64,000 nt of DNA. It comes from Nocardioides albus (GTDB taxonomy: Bacteria > Actinomycetota > Actinomycetes > Propionibacteriales > Nocardioidaceae). A program made the position numbers and the translations under genes. The stretch spans positions 62,001 to 126,000 of the forward strand of contig NZ_BMQT01000011.1 in the NCBI RefSeq assembly GCF_014648255.1. The letters are read 5' to 3'. Below the pieces are notes generated by a model, which was not told the DNA's origin, did no database searches, and saw only the letters and a list, made by a program, of their open reading frames with translations. Of this stretch, positions 20,058 through 27,060 are shown one piece after another (within the stretch, counting starts at the first letter, position 1; each line of letters opens with the position of its first letter).

Positions 20058-20741
20058 TCACAGGAGTGTCGGCAGGTCGGCCGTGGAGGCGAGAAGGTGG
20101 GTGTGGGGCTCGGTGGCGAGCTGGTCGTGGGTGAAGGAACCGGTGGCGACGCCGACCACGAAGCCCGCTCCGGCGTTGGTGCCGGCGCCGAGATCGTTGG
20201 GGGTGTCGCCGGCGACCAGCACGCGGCGTACGTCCTGGACGCCGGTGGCCTCCATGCAGTGGAAGACCAGGTACGGAGCGGGGCGGCTGGCGGCGACGAG
20301 GTCGGAGGTGATGACGGCGTCGACGATGGTGCCGGCACCGGCTCCGACCGTCCAGCCGAGGCCGTCGAGGATGGCGGCGGCGATCTCGGTGGAGTAGCCG
20401 GTCTGCAGGGCGACCTTCACGCCCTGGGAGCGCAGTGTCGCGAACATCTCGGGCACGCCCGGGAACGGCTCCGGTGGGGTCTCACGGTAGGCGGTGACGA
20501 GGCGTTCACCGAAGCCGTCGAAGATCTTGTCGACCTGGGCGGTGCTCGGGTCCCGGCCGAGCCCGCGCAGCAGCCCTTGGATCGCCTCCCACTTGGAGGT
20601 GCCCTTCCACTGCAGCAGCAGGTCGTGGGGGACCGGCTCGCCGGCGGCGTCGGCGACGGTCGTCTCGAGGACGTCGTAGACGAGTCCGCCCTCGTCGACG
20701 GTCGTGCCGGCCATGTCGAGGGCGGCGAGCTGGAAGTTCAC
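20058..20741 (-). CDS. Phosphonatase-like HAD hydrolase (PhnX relative, TIGR03351 type)
   Basis: The product is 227 residues. The nucleophile motif is LDMAGTTVDE with Asp9 and Ala11; Ala instead of Asp two residues on is the mark of phosphonoacetaldehyde hydrolases. The cap has KGTSKWEAI, in which Lys50 lies where PhnX forms its Schiff base. HAD motif III is VLVAGDTPNDLGAG. This family is found beside the FAD oxidoreductase and PhnDCE transporter types present here, and probably cleaves the C-P bond of a phosphonoaldehyde. The GTG start overlaps the GntR gene stop (GTGA), so it is co-transcribed with its likely regulator. Confidence 0.9.
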   Translation of the reverse strand: MNFQLAALDMAGTTVDEGGLVYDVLETTVADAAGEPVPHDLLLQWKGTSKWEAIQGLLRGLGRDPSTAQVDKIFDGFGERLVTAYRETPPEPFPGVPEMFATLRSQGVKVALQTGYSTEIAAAILDGLGWTVGAGAGTIVDAVITSDLVAASRPAPYLVFHCMEATGVQDVRRVLVAGDTPNDLGAGTNAGAGFVVGVATGSFTHDQLATEPHTHLLASTADLPTLL

Positions 20742-21496
20742 GAGATCTCCTTGAGGATGCGTACGTCGGTGCGGACCCCGGCCGCGGACGGCCGGGCGTT
20801 GTCGATGGTGAAGGTGACCCGGTCGGGCCGGTAGCGGTCGTCGGCGTACTCCAGCGGGACCCCGTCCGAGGAGGTGGCCCGGCGGCGCTCGCGCAGCAGC
20901 GGGCTGCCGACGGCGATGTCGAGCAGGTCGGCGTCGGTCTCGTCGGCCGCGACCGCGTCCATGGTGTGGCGTGCCGCGTGCAGGTCGACGCCGGACGCGG
21001 TCAGGTAGCCGTAGAGCGACCCGGAGTCGGGGTCGAAGTCGAACAGCAGGCGCCCCACGGTCTCGACGAAGGTGCTGCGCTCCAGCATCGCGGGCTGGTC
21101 GTCGAGCAGACGCAGCCGGAGCACGTCGACGACCGGGTCCCCCTCCTGGATGCCGAGCGCCTCGGCGGCCGCGGCGGTCGCGCCGCGTCGGGCGACCTCG
21201 ATGGTGCGCTGGCCGGCGGTGTGGCCGATCTGCTGCACCCAGGCGCTGAACGAGATCAGCTGCTCGAAGGGCTGCCCGAGCGCGGTGTCCCGCACGGTCG
21301 GTGGACGCCCCTGCCCGCCGCTGAGCAGGCCCTCGCGGCGCAGGCTCGCCAGTGCCGTACGGATCGTGCCGCGGGAGGCGCCGAACTGCTCGCACAGCTG
21401 CGCCTCGGAGGGGATCGGAGCGCCGGTCGGAAGCTCGCCGGCGATGATCCGGGCGCGGATGGCCTCGGCGACCTGGACATGCAACGGGCTGCTCAT
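20738..21496 (-). CDS. GntR-family (HutC/PhnF-like) regulator of the phosphonate module
   Basis: The product is 252 residues. The winged-helix GntR domain (1-75) shows PSEAQLCEQFGASRGTIRTA. A UTRA ligand-binding domain follows (about 90-245). It is divergently transcribed from the oxidoreductase-phnDCE operon and overlaps the phosphonatase-like gene downstream. A repressor of both directions, released by a phosphonate or its breakdown product, is the simplest model. Two dyad sequences in the 168-bp divergent gap are candidate operators. Confidence 0.9.
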   Translation of the reverse strand: MSSPLHVQVAEAIRARIIAGELPTGAPIPSEAQLCEQFGASRGTIRTALASLRREGLLSGGQGRPPTVRDTALGQPFEQLISFSAWVQQIGHTAGQRTIEVARRGATAAAAEALGIQEGDPVVDVLRLRLLDDQPAMLERSTFVETVGRLLFDFDPDSGSLYGYLTASGVDLHAARHTMDAVAADETDADLLDIAVGSPLLRERRRATSSDGVPLEYADDRYRPDRVTFTIDNARPSAAGVRTDVRILKEIS

Positions 21497-21512
21497 GGAC
21501 AGCAGGCTACAA

Positions 21513-21536
21513 CTTGATCAGACAAGTGTGATCAAG
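21513..21536. promoter_or_regulatory. GntR operator candidate 1
   Basis: cttgatca (21513-21520) and tgatcaag (21529-21536) are a perfect 8-bp inverted repeat with an 8-nt spacer, 17 bp upstream of the GntR start. An autoregulatory site is likely by position. Confidence 0.5.
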
Positions 21537-21598
21537 CGCTTCGTGAACGCCCGGATAACGCTCAGAGAGCCAAGCAGGGGCCAGGAAAACGACCGGTT

Positions 21599-21616
21599 AA
21601 CTTGTCTGTACATGTT
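21599..21616. promoter_or_regulatory. GntR operator candidate 2
   Basis: aacttgtctgtacatgtt is an imperfect dyad with the GT-N-T..AC spacing common for HutC-subfamily GntR sites, 49 bp before the GTG of the oxidoreductase gene. It shares acttgtc with the reverse strand of the spacer of candidate 1. Confidence 0.4.
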
Positions 21617-21664
21617 CGTCGGGACTGTTGACCGCGGCTGCCGCGAGACAGAAGTGTTCGGGCC

Positions 21665-22822
21665 GTGCCAACTCATACGACCACCCCCGACGGTGCCGCC
21701 GACCTTGTCGTCGTCGGTGCCGGGATCGTCGGCCTCGCGCATGCCGTCGAAGGGCTCGCGCGCGGCCTGAAGGTCCACGTCATCGAGCGGGACGAGCGCG
21801 CCGTCGGCGCCTCGATCCGCAACTTCGGGCACATCTGCCCCACCGTGCAGTCGGGCCAGACCCTCGCCTATGCCCTCCCGGCCCGGGAACGCTGGCTCGC
21901 CCTCGCCGCCAAGGCGGGCTTCAGCCTCCAGGAGACGGGGACGGTCGCCGTGGCCCGGTCCGAGGCGGAGATGGCCGTGCTCGAGGAGTTCGCCGCGGCG
22001 CGCGGCTCCGAGCAGGCCCGCGTGCTGGATGCCGGGGCGACCCGTGACCTGTTCCCGCCGGCCGCCGCGGACGTCCGTGGCGGTGCCCACCTGCCGCTGG
22101 ATCTCCGTGTCGATCCGCGCGAGGCGCTTCCCGCGATCGCCGCCTGGCTCGAGACCCAAGGCGTCCGGTTCAGCTGGTCGACCCATGTCGGCGCCATCGA
22201 TCCGGTCACCGACGGGGTCGAGGTCCGCACCAGCCGCGGAACGGTCCGTTCCGCACGCGTCGTCCACGCCGCCGGCCACGACGTCGACAGGCTCTTCCCT
22301 CAGGTGGCCGACAAGGCGGAGGTACGCCGCTGCCGGCTCCAGATGCTCGAGGTGGCGCCTCCGGGCGACGTCGAGATCGGCCCGGCGGTGCTGACCGGTC
22401 TCTCGATGCTGCGCTACGGCGGGTTCGCCGAGACCGCGGCGGCTGCCGACGTACGCACGGAGCTCGAGCAGACGAGCCCGGAGCTCCTCGACGTCGTCAT
22501 GAACCTCATGCTCACCCAGCGTCCGGGCACCGGCGGTCGGCCGGGATCGATCGTCCTGGGCGACACCCACCACTACGACCGTACGCACCTGCCCTTCGAC
22601 GACGAGCACGTCGCCGAGCTGGTGCTACGAGAAGGGGCGCGGCTGCTCGGGGCTCCGCTCACCGTCCGACGTCGCTGGCGAGGTGTCTACGCGGACTCAC
22701 CGCGTACCGACTTCCTCATCGACGAGCCGTTCCCGGGACTCCGGGTCGTCTCGGTGACGTCGGGCATCGGCATGACCACCGCACTGGGCCTCGCGCCCGA
22801 TGTCCTCGACCAGCTGCTCTGA
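21665..22822 (+). CDS. FAD-dependent amine oxidoreductase of aminophosphonate catabolism (TIGR03364 type)
   Basis: The product is 385 residues in the DAO/glycine-oxidase fold. The FAD-binding motif VVVGAGIVGLAHAVEGLARG lies at about residues 16-35 and VIERDE ends the second strand. The C terminus has VTSGIGMTTALGLAPDVLDQL. TIGR03364 proteins are defined by their gene neighbourhood with PhnX-like HAD proteins and phosphonate transporters; oxidative deamination of an aminophosphonate to a phosphonoaldehyde is the proposed reaction. The start is GTG 21665. It is the first gene of a five-gene operon, 17 bp before phnD. Confidence 0.9.
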   Translation: MPTHTTTPDGAADLVVVGAGIVGLAHAVEGLARGLKVHVIERDERAVGASIRNFGHICPTVQSGQTLAYALPARERWLALAAKAGFSLQETGTVAVARSEAEMAVLEEFAAARGSEQARVLDAGATRDLFPPAAADVRGGAHLPLDLRVDPREALPAIAAWLETQGVRFSWSTHVGAIDPVTDGVEVRTSRGTVRSARVVHAAGHDVDRLFPQVADKAEVRRCRLQMLEVAPPGDVEIGPAVLTGLSMLRYGGFAETAAAADVRTELEQTSPELLDVVMNLMLTQRPGTGGRPGSIVLGDTHHYDRTHLPFDDEHVAELVLREGARLLGAPLTVRRRWRGVYADSPRTDFLIDEPFPGLRVVSVTSGIGMTTALGLAPDVLDQLL

Positions 22823-22839
22823 CCACAGGAGAAACCGAC

Positions 22840-23796
22840 ATGTTCACGCTGCGCTCCCTCACCGCGCTCGCCGGCGCCGCCACCTTGACCCTCGCCCTGA
22901 CCGCCTGCGGCGGTGACGCGGACACTCAGAGGTCCGGCTCGGAGAAGGCGGCCACCGGCGGCGAGATCGGACCCGACCAGATCTGTCCCGACGGCACCCT
23001 CGCGATGGGCGTCGAGCCCTTCGAGGACCCCAAGACCCTGATCCCCGTCTACGAGACCCTGGGCAAGGCTCTCGGCGAGGAGCTCGGCTGCGAGGTCGAG
23101 GTGCAGATCTCCGACACGTACGTCGCCGAGATCCTCGCCATGCAGAACGGCAAGCTCGACATCGGCCAGTTCGGTCCGCTGGGCTATGTCTTCGCCCAGA
23201 AGCAGGCCGGCGCCACACCGCTGGCGTCCTTCGCGGGCGAGGACGGCAAGGTCTCCTCCTACACCGGGGGCATCTGGGTGCCGAAGGACTCGCCGGTCAA
23301 GTCCGTCGAGGACCTCGCAGGCACGACCCTGGCGCTGTCTGAGTCCGGCTCCACCTCCGGTGACGCGGTGCCACGCAAGGCTCTCATCGACGCCGGGATC
23401 GAGAAGGACGTCAGGGCCGAGTACGCCGGTGGCCACACCGAGGCGCTGCTGGCCCTGGTCAACGGGAAGGTCGATGCGGCCGAGATCAACAGCCAGACCC
23501 TGGCGTCGGCGACCGCGGAGGGCCAGTTCGACGAGTCCTCGTTCCGCCAGGTCTGGAAGTCCGAGCCGATCCTCAACGACCCCATCGCAGCCGGCCCGAA
23601 CATGACGCCGGAGGTGTCCGCGGCCGTCCAGGAGGCGCTGTTGAACCTTCCCGCCGACGCGGTCGCGGAGATCGGTGAGTACCTCGACTTCACCCCGCCG
23701 GCCGGCAAGCCCGCGCTGGTCGCGGTGACCGATGACGACTACAAGCCGGTCGCCGAGCTCGCCGAGGCTCTCGACCTCACCACGGACGACCTCTGA
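22840..23796 (+). CDS. phnD: Phosphonate ABC transporter substrate-binding lipoprotein
   Basis: The product is 318 residues. A lipoprotein signal peptide ends in the lipobox LTAC with Cys at about residue 23. The body is the PhnD/PtxB fold: FEDPKTLIPVYETLGKALGEEL, QFGPLGYVFAQKQAGATPLA and LALSESGSTSGDAVPR are typical. It should be anchored to the outer membrane face and deliver a phosphonate, phosphite or phosphate to PhnCE. AGGAG is at 22827-22831. The stop overlaps the phnC start (TGATG). With catabolic phosphonate enzymes on both sides, an aminophosphonate is the most likely ligand. Confidence 0.93.
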   Translation: MFTLRSLTALAGAATLTLALTACGGDADTQRSGSEKAATGGEIGPDQICPDGTLAMGVEPFEDPKTLIPVYETLGKALGEELGCEVEVQISDTYVAEILAMQNGKLDIGQFGPLGYVFAQKQAGATPLASFAGEDGKVSSYTGGIWVPKDSPVKSVEDLAGTTLALSESGSTSGDAVPRKALIDAGIEKDVRAEYAGGHTEALLALVNGKVDAAEINSQTLASATAEGQFDESSFRQVWKSEPILNDPIAAGPNMTPEVSAAVQEALLNLPADAVAEIGEYLDFTPPAGKPALVAVTDDDYKPVAELAEALDLTTDDL

Positions 23797-24716
23797 TGAG
23801 GGCTGATCACCTCTCCAGCGGCGCCATGCTGCGTGTCGACGGCCTGAGGAAGGCGTTCGGGGAGAAGACGGTCCTGGACGGTCTGTCCTTCGAGGTCGCC
23901 TCCGGGGAGGTGGTCAGCCTCCTCGGGGCCAACGGTTCCGGCAAGTCCACGTCGCTGCGCTGCGTGGTCGGTCTGGAACGTCCCGACGGTGGCACGATCA
24001 CCGTCGACGGCGTCAGCGCCAGGCCGGGTGAGACGACCGGAGCGAGGTCGAGCGGCGAGCTTGCTCGTCCGCTCGCGCCGAGCGAGGGAGTGACCGCGCG
24101 AAGCGCGGAGGCGGTGCCGACGGTGGCGATGGTGTTCCAGAAGATCCATCTGGTGCCTCGTCGCAGCGTGCTCGACAACGTCTGCGCGGGAGCGCTCGGA
24201 CGGCTCAGCCTGAGCCGGTCCTGGTCGGTGCTGGCCTTCCCGCGCGAGGTCCAGGCCGAGGCGATGGCGTGCCTGGACCGGGTCGGTCTCGCCGACCGGG
24301 CTCGAGAGAAGGCAGGTCGTCTCTCCGGCGGCCAGCAGCAGCGGGTCGCGGTCGCTCGGGCACTGTGCCAGCGCGCCCAGGTCCTGCTCGCCGACGAGCC
24401 GGTCTCGGCGCTCGACCCGGCGGCCTCCGAGCAGGTGATGAACCTGCTCCGCTCGCTGGCCGACGACGACGGGCTCGCCGTGGCGGCCGTGCTCCACCAG
24501 CCCGACCTGGCGCGCCGCTTCTCCGACCGGATCCTCGGGCTGGCCGGCGGACGGCTCGTCTTCGACAGCAGCTCCGAGGTCACCGACCAGGCAGTCGCCG
24601 ACCTCTATCGCCCCGCCCTCGAGGCGCTGGAGGCCGCGGAGGCCGCGGAGGCCGCTGTGGCTGGCTCCACGGCCCCGAAGGAATCCACAGACTCCGCTAC
24701 GAAAGAGTTCGCATGA
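23796..24716 (+). CDS. phnC: Phosphonate ABC transporter ATPase carrying an inserted repeat peptide
   Basis: The ATPase has 306 residues, longer than the usual 245-280. Walker A is GANGSGKST (44-52), the Q-loop is MVFQK, the signature is LSGGQQQRVA, and Walker B is VLLADEPVSALDP, so catalysis looks intact. Residues 79-105 are encoded by the 81-bp hairpin element and fall between the early beta strands (ITVDGVSARPG) and the Q-loop strand, a surface-loop position. The C terminus has an Ala/Glu-rich run (ALEAAEAAEAAVAG) from tandem gaggccgcg repeats. Overlaps with phnD (1 bp) and phnE (4 bp) show translational coupling. Confidence 0.93.
   Translation: MRADHLSSGAMLRVDGLRKAFGEKTVLDGLSFEVASGEVVSLLGANGSGKSTSLRCVVGLERPDGGTITVDGVSARPGETTGARSSGELARPLAPSEGVTARSAEAVPTVAMVFQKIHLVPRRSVLDNVCAGALGRLSLSRSWSVLAFPREVQAEAMACLDRVGLADRAREKAGRLSGGQQQRVAVARALCQRAQVLLADEPVSALDPAASEQVMNLLRSLADDDGLAVAAVLHQPDLARRFSDRILGLAGGRLVFDSSSEVTDQAVADLYRPALEALEAAEAAEAAVAGSTAPKESTDSATKEFA
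24030..24110 (+). repeat. 81-bp in-frame hairpin element, copy 2
   Basis: This copy is 76/81 identical to 16660-16740. The same two hairpins are at 24049-24075 and 24094-24108. It is read as residues 79-105 of PhnC, in the same frame as the other copy, with core SGELARPLAPSEGVTARSAE. The element adds exactly 27 codons and no stop. Confidence 0.9.
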
Positions 24717-25588
24717 CCGGCCTGACCACCGCTCCGAGACCGCGACTCGACATCCCGCCGCGGTACCGCCCGGCCGGGATCGCCACCGGGGCGGTCGTCG
24801 CGATCGCCCTGATACTGGTGCACTGGTACGCCGCGGTGCAGACCAACACCTCGCCCAAGGAGCTGCTCGAGGGCTGGCGGGGCCTGTGGAACTTCCTGTT
24901 CGGCGTGGACCGCACCTACCCGAACGGCAAGACGATCCACCAGGACGGCGCCTTTCCGCTGGATCTGCGCTGGTCCGAGACGATCCGGCCCGGGCTGGAG
25001 TACTGCCTGCTGACGATCTGGATCGGCCTGCTCGGCACCACTCTGTCGATCCCGGCAGCGCTCTTCTTCGCCGTGATCTCGTCGCGGACGACCAACCGGT
25101 TCGTCCCGCTGTGGTTCTTGGGGCGTGGGGTGATGTCGGTGCTGCGCGCGGTCCCCGAGACCGTGTACGCGCTGATGTTCATCGCCGCGGTCGGCTTCGG
25201 TGCCTTCCCGGGAGTGATCGCGTTGGCTATCCACAACGTCGCGGTCATGGGCAAGCTGTGGTCCGAGGCGATGGACGAGGTGGACCAGGGGCCCGTCGAG
25301 GCCCTCCGTGTGGCCGGAGCCTCGCCCGTGCAGTCGGCCGCGCACGCCGTGCTGCCTGCGGTGATGCCGTCGCTGCTCGGGCTGCTGCTCTATCGGTTCG
25401 ACACCAACGTACGCAGCTCCGTGATCCTCGGCACCGTCGGTGCGGGCGGCATCGGGTTCTTCATCAAGACCGAGGTGGACAGCTTCCACTTCGACACGAT
25501 GATGACCTACGTGTGCATGGTGATCGTCCTGATCATCGTCATCGACCTGTTCAGCGCCTGGCTGCGCAAGAAGGTAGGCACCGTCTGA
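24713..25588 (+). CDS. phnE: Phosphonate ABC transporter permease
   Basis: The product is 291 residues with six transmembrane helices, the first at about 22-42. The EAA loop that contacts PhnC reads SEAMDEVDQGPVEALRVAGA, followed by VLPAVMPSLLGLLLYRFDTN and SVILGTVGAGGIGFF, all typical of PhnE. The 80-residue segment between TM1 and TM2 (FLFGVDRTYPNGK...) is periplasmic or extracellular. The start overlaps phnC by 4 bp and the stop overlaps the alcohol dehydrogenase gene by 1 bp. Confidence 0.93.
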   Translation: MTGLTTAPRPRLDIPPRYRPAGIATGAVVAIALILVHWYAAVQTNTSPKELLEGWRGLWNFLFGVDRTYPNGKTIHQDGAFPLDLRWSETIRPGLEYCLLTIWIGLLGTTLSIPAALFFAVISSRTTNRFVPLWFLGRGVMSVLRAVPETVYALMFIAAVGFGAFPGVIALAIHNVAVMGKLWSEAMDEVDQGPVEALRVAGASPVQSAAHAVLPAVMPSLLGLLLYRFDTNVRSSVILGTVGAGGIGFFIKTEVDSFHFDTMMTYVCMVIVLIIVIDLFSAWLRKKVGTV

Positions 25589-26586
25589 TGGCGCGGTCGG
25601 CGCGGGTGGCGGTGTGGCGAGGCGGTGCCGAGGTGACGTCGGAGACCGTGCCCCTGCCATCGCCGGGGCAGGGGGAGACGCTGGTCGAGATCGACCTCGC
25701 GACGGTGTGCGGTTCCGACCACCACACCGTCTCCGGCCGGCGTCCCGGCGCCTGTCCGAGCGTGCTCGGGCACGAGGGCGTCGGCCGGATCGCGGGCACG
25801 GGACAGCGAGTGGTCTGGGGCGTCACCGTCTCGTGCGGGGCCTGCGACCGCTGTCTCCGAGGCCTCACCGCGAAGTGCCGCCGGGTGCGCAAGCTCGGGC
25901 ACGAGAGGTACGAACCGGGGTGGCCGCTGTCGGGCACCTATGCGACCCACGTGCTCCTGCCCGCCGGCACCGCGGTGGTGCCGGTCCCGGACACGCTGAC
26001 CGACGAGGTCGCCGCGCCGGCGGGGTGCGCCACCGCCACGGTGATGGCCGCGCTCGAGCGGGCCGGCTCGCTGAACGGTCGCCGGGTGCTGATCGTCGGT
26101 GCCGGGATGCTCGGCCTCACCGCGGTCGCCGCCGCAGCCGGGGCCGGTGCGGCCGAGATCGTGGTGAGCGACGTCGAGCCTGCTCGGCTGGAGCTCGCCG
26201 TCGACTTCGGCGCGACCTCGACGCTCCCCGCCGCGCAGACGCTGCCGACGGTCGATGTCGCGCTGGACTTCTCCGGCGCGGCACCGGCGATCGAGGAAGC
26301 CCTCGCGGCCCTCGACATCGGCGGGTCGCTCCTCCTGGTCGGATCGGTCTCCCCAGGGCCGGCGATCCGGCTCGACCCGGAGGACGTCGTGCGCGGATGG
26401 CGCTCGGTCAGCGGCGTACACAACTACGAGCCGCGCCACCTCGAGCAGGCGGTCGCCTTCCTGGCGGCGTCCACCCGGCCCTGGGCCGATCTGGTCGAGG
26501 CACCCGTCGGCCTCGACCGCGTGGGGAGCCTCCTGACGGGCGAGCTCGGGAGGCCGCGCGCCTCGGTGCGCCCGGCCAACAACTAG
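25588..26586 (+). CDS. Zinc-dependent alcohol dehydrogenase of the phosphonate cluster (TIGR03366 type)
   Basis: The product is 332 residues of the medium-chain dehydrogenase family. The catalytic zinc site shows CGSDHHTVSG and GHEGVGRI. The structural-zinc lobe has CGACDRCLRGLTAKC. The Rossmann motif is VLIVGAGMLGLTAVA. Members of TIGR03366 accompany phosphonate-catabolism genes and are proposed to act on an alcohol or aldehyde intermediate. It is the last gene of the five-gene operon, starting TGATG with phnE. Which intermediate it handles is unknown. Confidence 0.88.
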   Translation: MARSARVAVWRGGAEVTSETVPLPSPGQGETLVEIDLATVCGSDHHTVSGRRPGACPSVLGHEGVGRIAGTGQRVVWGVTVSCGACDRCLRGLTAKCRRVRKLGHERYEPGWPLSGTYATHVLLPAGTAVVPVPDTLTDEVAAPAGCATATVMAALERAGSLNGRRVLIVGAGMLGLTAVAAAAGAGAAEIVVSDVEPARLELAVDFGATSTLPAAQTLPTVDVALDFSGAAPAIEEALAALDIGGSLLLVGSVSPGPAIRLDPEDVVRGWRSVSGVHNYEPRHLEQAVAFLAASTRPWADLVEAPVGLDRVGSLLTGELGRPRASVRPANN

Positions 26587-26597
26587 GCTCGCTCCTC

Positions 26598-27050
26598 ATG
26601 ACCGAGTTCGCCGCCGTGATCCTTGTCGACCGTCGTGGCTGGGTGCTGCTCCAGGAGCGCGACGAGCATCCCCGCATCGCACCGGAGAAGTGGTCCTTCT
26701 GCGGCGGCCACCTCGAGCCCGGCGAGGACCCGCTGACCGGCGCCGCGCGCGAGCTCGAGGAGGAGACCGAGATCCGGGTGAGCCCTGCCGACCTGCACCT
26801 GGTCGCCGTCCACGACGTCCACCACCCCGAGACCGGCACCGACGACAAGCTCCACCTGTACGCCGCCGGTGTCGACCTCACCGATGCCGACGTCGTGTGT
26901 CACGAGGGCCGCCAGATCGTCTTCGTCGACCCCGCAAAGGCGCCTGACCTGGATCTCAGCGACTCGGCCCGGATCGGGCTGCCGCAGTTCCTGGGATCTC
27001 CTCAGCACGCGGCGCTATCCGAGTCGGTGCCCTTCAGGATCGCGCCGTAG
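26598..27050 (+). CDS. Nudix hydrolase
   Basis: The product is 150 residues. The Nudix box starts at GHLEPGEDPLTGAARELEEE, with the metal-binding RExxEE core complete. The usual Gly near its end is replaced by Glu (EETEI instead of EETGI). The substrate, a nucleoside diphosphate linked to some X, cannot be predicted. It is 11 bp after the phosphonate operon and 10 bp before dxs, so it may be transcribed with either. Confidence 0.85.
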   Translation: MTEFAAVILVDRRGWVLLQERDEHPRIAPEKWSFCGGHLEPGEDPLTGAARELEEETEIRVSPADLHLVAVHDVHHPETGTDDKLHLYAAGVDLTDADVVCHEGRQIVFVDPAKAPDLDLSDSARIGLPQFLGSPQHAALSESVPFRIAP

Positions 27051-27060
27051 AATCCGGGCC

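Noticed and set aside
24624..24660. Tandem gaggccgcg repeats at the 3' end of phnC
   Set aside because: They give an Ala/Glu-rich linker, common in high-GC genomes; too short to treat as a separate element.
20058..26586. C-P lyase pathway
   Set aside because: No phnG-M genes are present; the cluster is of the hydrolytic phosphonatase type.
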